39,217 nucleotides of DNA from Occultella gossypii (lineage in GTDB: Bacteria > Actinomycetota > Actinomycetes > Actinomycetales > Beutenbergiaceae): assembly GCF_019947135.1 (NCBI RefSeq), contig NZ_JAGSHT010000033.1:1-39217 (forward strand). Reading direction: 5' to 3'. Below are positions 39,094 through 39,217 of this stretch, in pieces (position 1 is the stretch's first letter; the number at the start of each line of letters is the position of its first letter). Under the pieces are notes generated by a model, which was not told where the DNA came from, did no database searches, and worked only from the letters and a program-made list of their open reading frames with translations. Position numbers and translations under genes: made by a program.

Positions 39094-39217
39094 GTGCCGC
39101 GTGTCGTTAGTTCTTGAACGCTTTGGTTCTTGAAATGATGGGGGCATGGCGAATCGTCCTGCCCCGGCCTTGGAGTTGCGTGATGGTGACCGGGAGAAGT
39201 TGGAGTCCTGGCTGCGG
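39094..39217 (+). mobile_element. Left end of an IS630-family insertion sequence (partial)
   Basis: About 50 bp of non-coding sequence precedes an IS630-type transposase start. The putative element end GTGCCGCGTGTCGTTAG follows a TA dinucleotide (39092-39093), the known IS630 target. Two direct repeats TTCTTGAA (39111-39118 and 39127-39134) lie in the leader and may be transposase- or promoter-related. The other end is outside the window. Confidence 0.7.
39146..39217 (+). CDS. IS630-family transposase, N-terminal fragment (cut by window edge)
   Basis: ATG 39146 opens a frame reading MANRPAPALELRDGDREKLE followed by SWLR up to the window edge. 'M-NRPAPAL-L--GDRE-L--W-R' is the standard N-terminus of actinobacterial IS630-family transposases. 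The HTH and DDE domains are outside the window. Confidence 0.85.
   Translation, partial: MANRPAPALELRDGDREKLESWLR

Noticed and set aside
1-39217. Whole window as a composite transposon flanked by insertion sequences
   Set aside because: The two elements belong to different families (IS5 and IS630) and could not co-mobilise the segment as a classical composite.

Overview
The window is about 39 kb of very GC-rich DNA. GC-rich third positions, frequent GTG starts, 4-base ATGA/GTGA gene overlaps, Tat-type lipoproteins, a DUF6458 protein and sugar ABC importers without their own ATPase all point to a high-GC actinobacterium. It is most likely a soil or plant-associated member of the Micrococcales, but the genus cannot be fixed from sequence alone. 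Both ends are cut inside insertion sequences of different families: an IS5-type element on the left (1-123, minus strand) and an IS630-type element on the right (39094 onward, plus strand). They do not form a composite transposon.

Layout. (1) 124-1476: a coiled-coil protein of unknown function whose stop codon sits exactly at the IS5 junction. (2) 1546-8302, minus strand: a five-gene metal-chelate operon made of a FecCD-type permease, a FecE-type ATPase, a FecB-type lipoprotein and a pair of CydDC-like half-transporters. (3) 8349-10059, minus: an EamA-family transporter and an alkaline-phosphatase-superfamily hydrolase. (4) 10167-14090, minus: a 1307-residue secreted protein with three lamin-tail domains, a calcineurin-like phosphoesterase and a C-terminal repeat domain. 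(5) 14348-19680, plus: an IclR regulator, an FAD-dependent oxidoreductase, and a lipoprotein plus two permeases of a CUT1-type ABC importer, joined mostly by 4-base overlaps. (6) 19711-20825: a TetR regulator divergent from a DUF1772 membrane protein, with two matching palindromic operators between them. (7) 20909-24098: a secreted F5/8C plus beta-helix protein divergent from a CE7 acetyl-esterase, with a perfect 21-bp palindrome midway between two predicted promoters. (8) 24011-36044: a polyuronide-type catabolic locus. On the minus strand lie lipoprotein, permease, permease, SDR, two different heparinase II/III-like lyases, a YesL-like DUF624 protein and an IclR regulator. On the plus strand are a divergent LacI regulator and a mannonate-dehydratase-like (UxuA) enzyme. 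Two near-identical LacI-type operators lie in the shared 375-bp intergenic region. (9) 36143-38999: a DUF6458 membrane protein, an SDR, an acid-sugar-dehydratase-like enolase-superfamily enzyme and an SRPBCC (AHSA1-like) protein. The last has paired palindromic operators upstream, just before the IS630 end.

Working model (inference). Regions 7-9 look like a scavenging system for acetylated, uronic-acid-containing polysaccharide. The secreted beta-helix protein and the lyases cut the polymer, the CE7 enzyme removes acetyl groups, and the ABC importer takes up oligosaccharides. The SDR, UxuA-like and enolase-superfamily enzymes then process uronates or aldonates. Region 5 would be a second uptake system with an oxidoreductase. 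Neither importer has an ATPase gene here, so a shared MsiK-type ATPase encoded elsewhere is expected. The most distinctive signals are the pairing of two lyase subtypes in one operon, the well-ordered regulatory palindromes, and the probable loss of a divergent regulator gene at the IS630 insertion.
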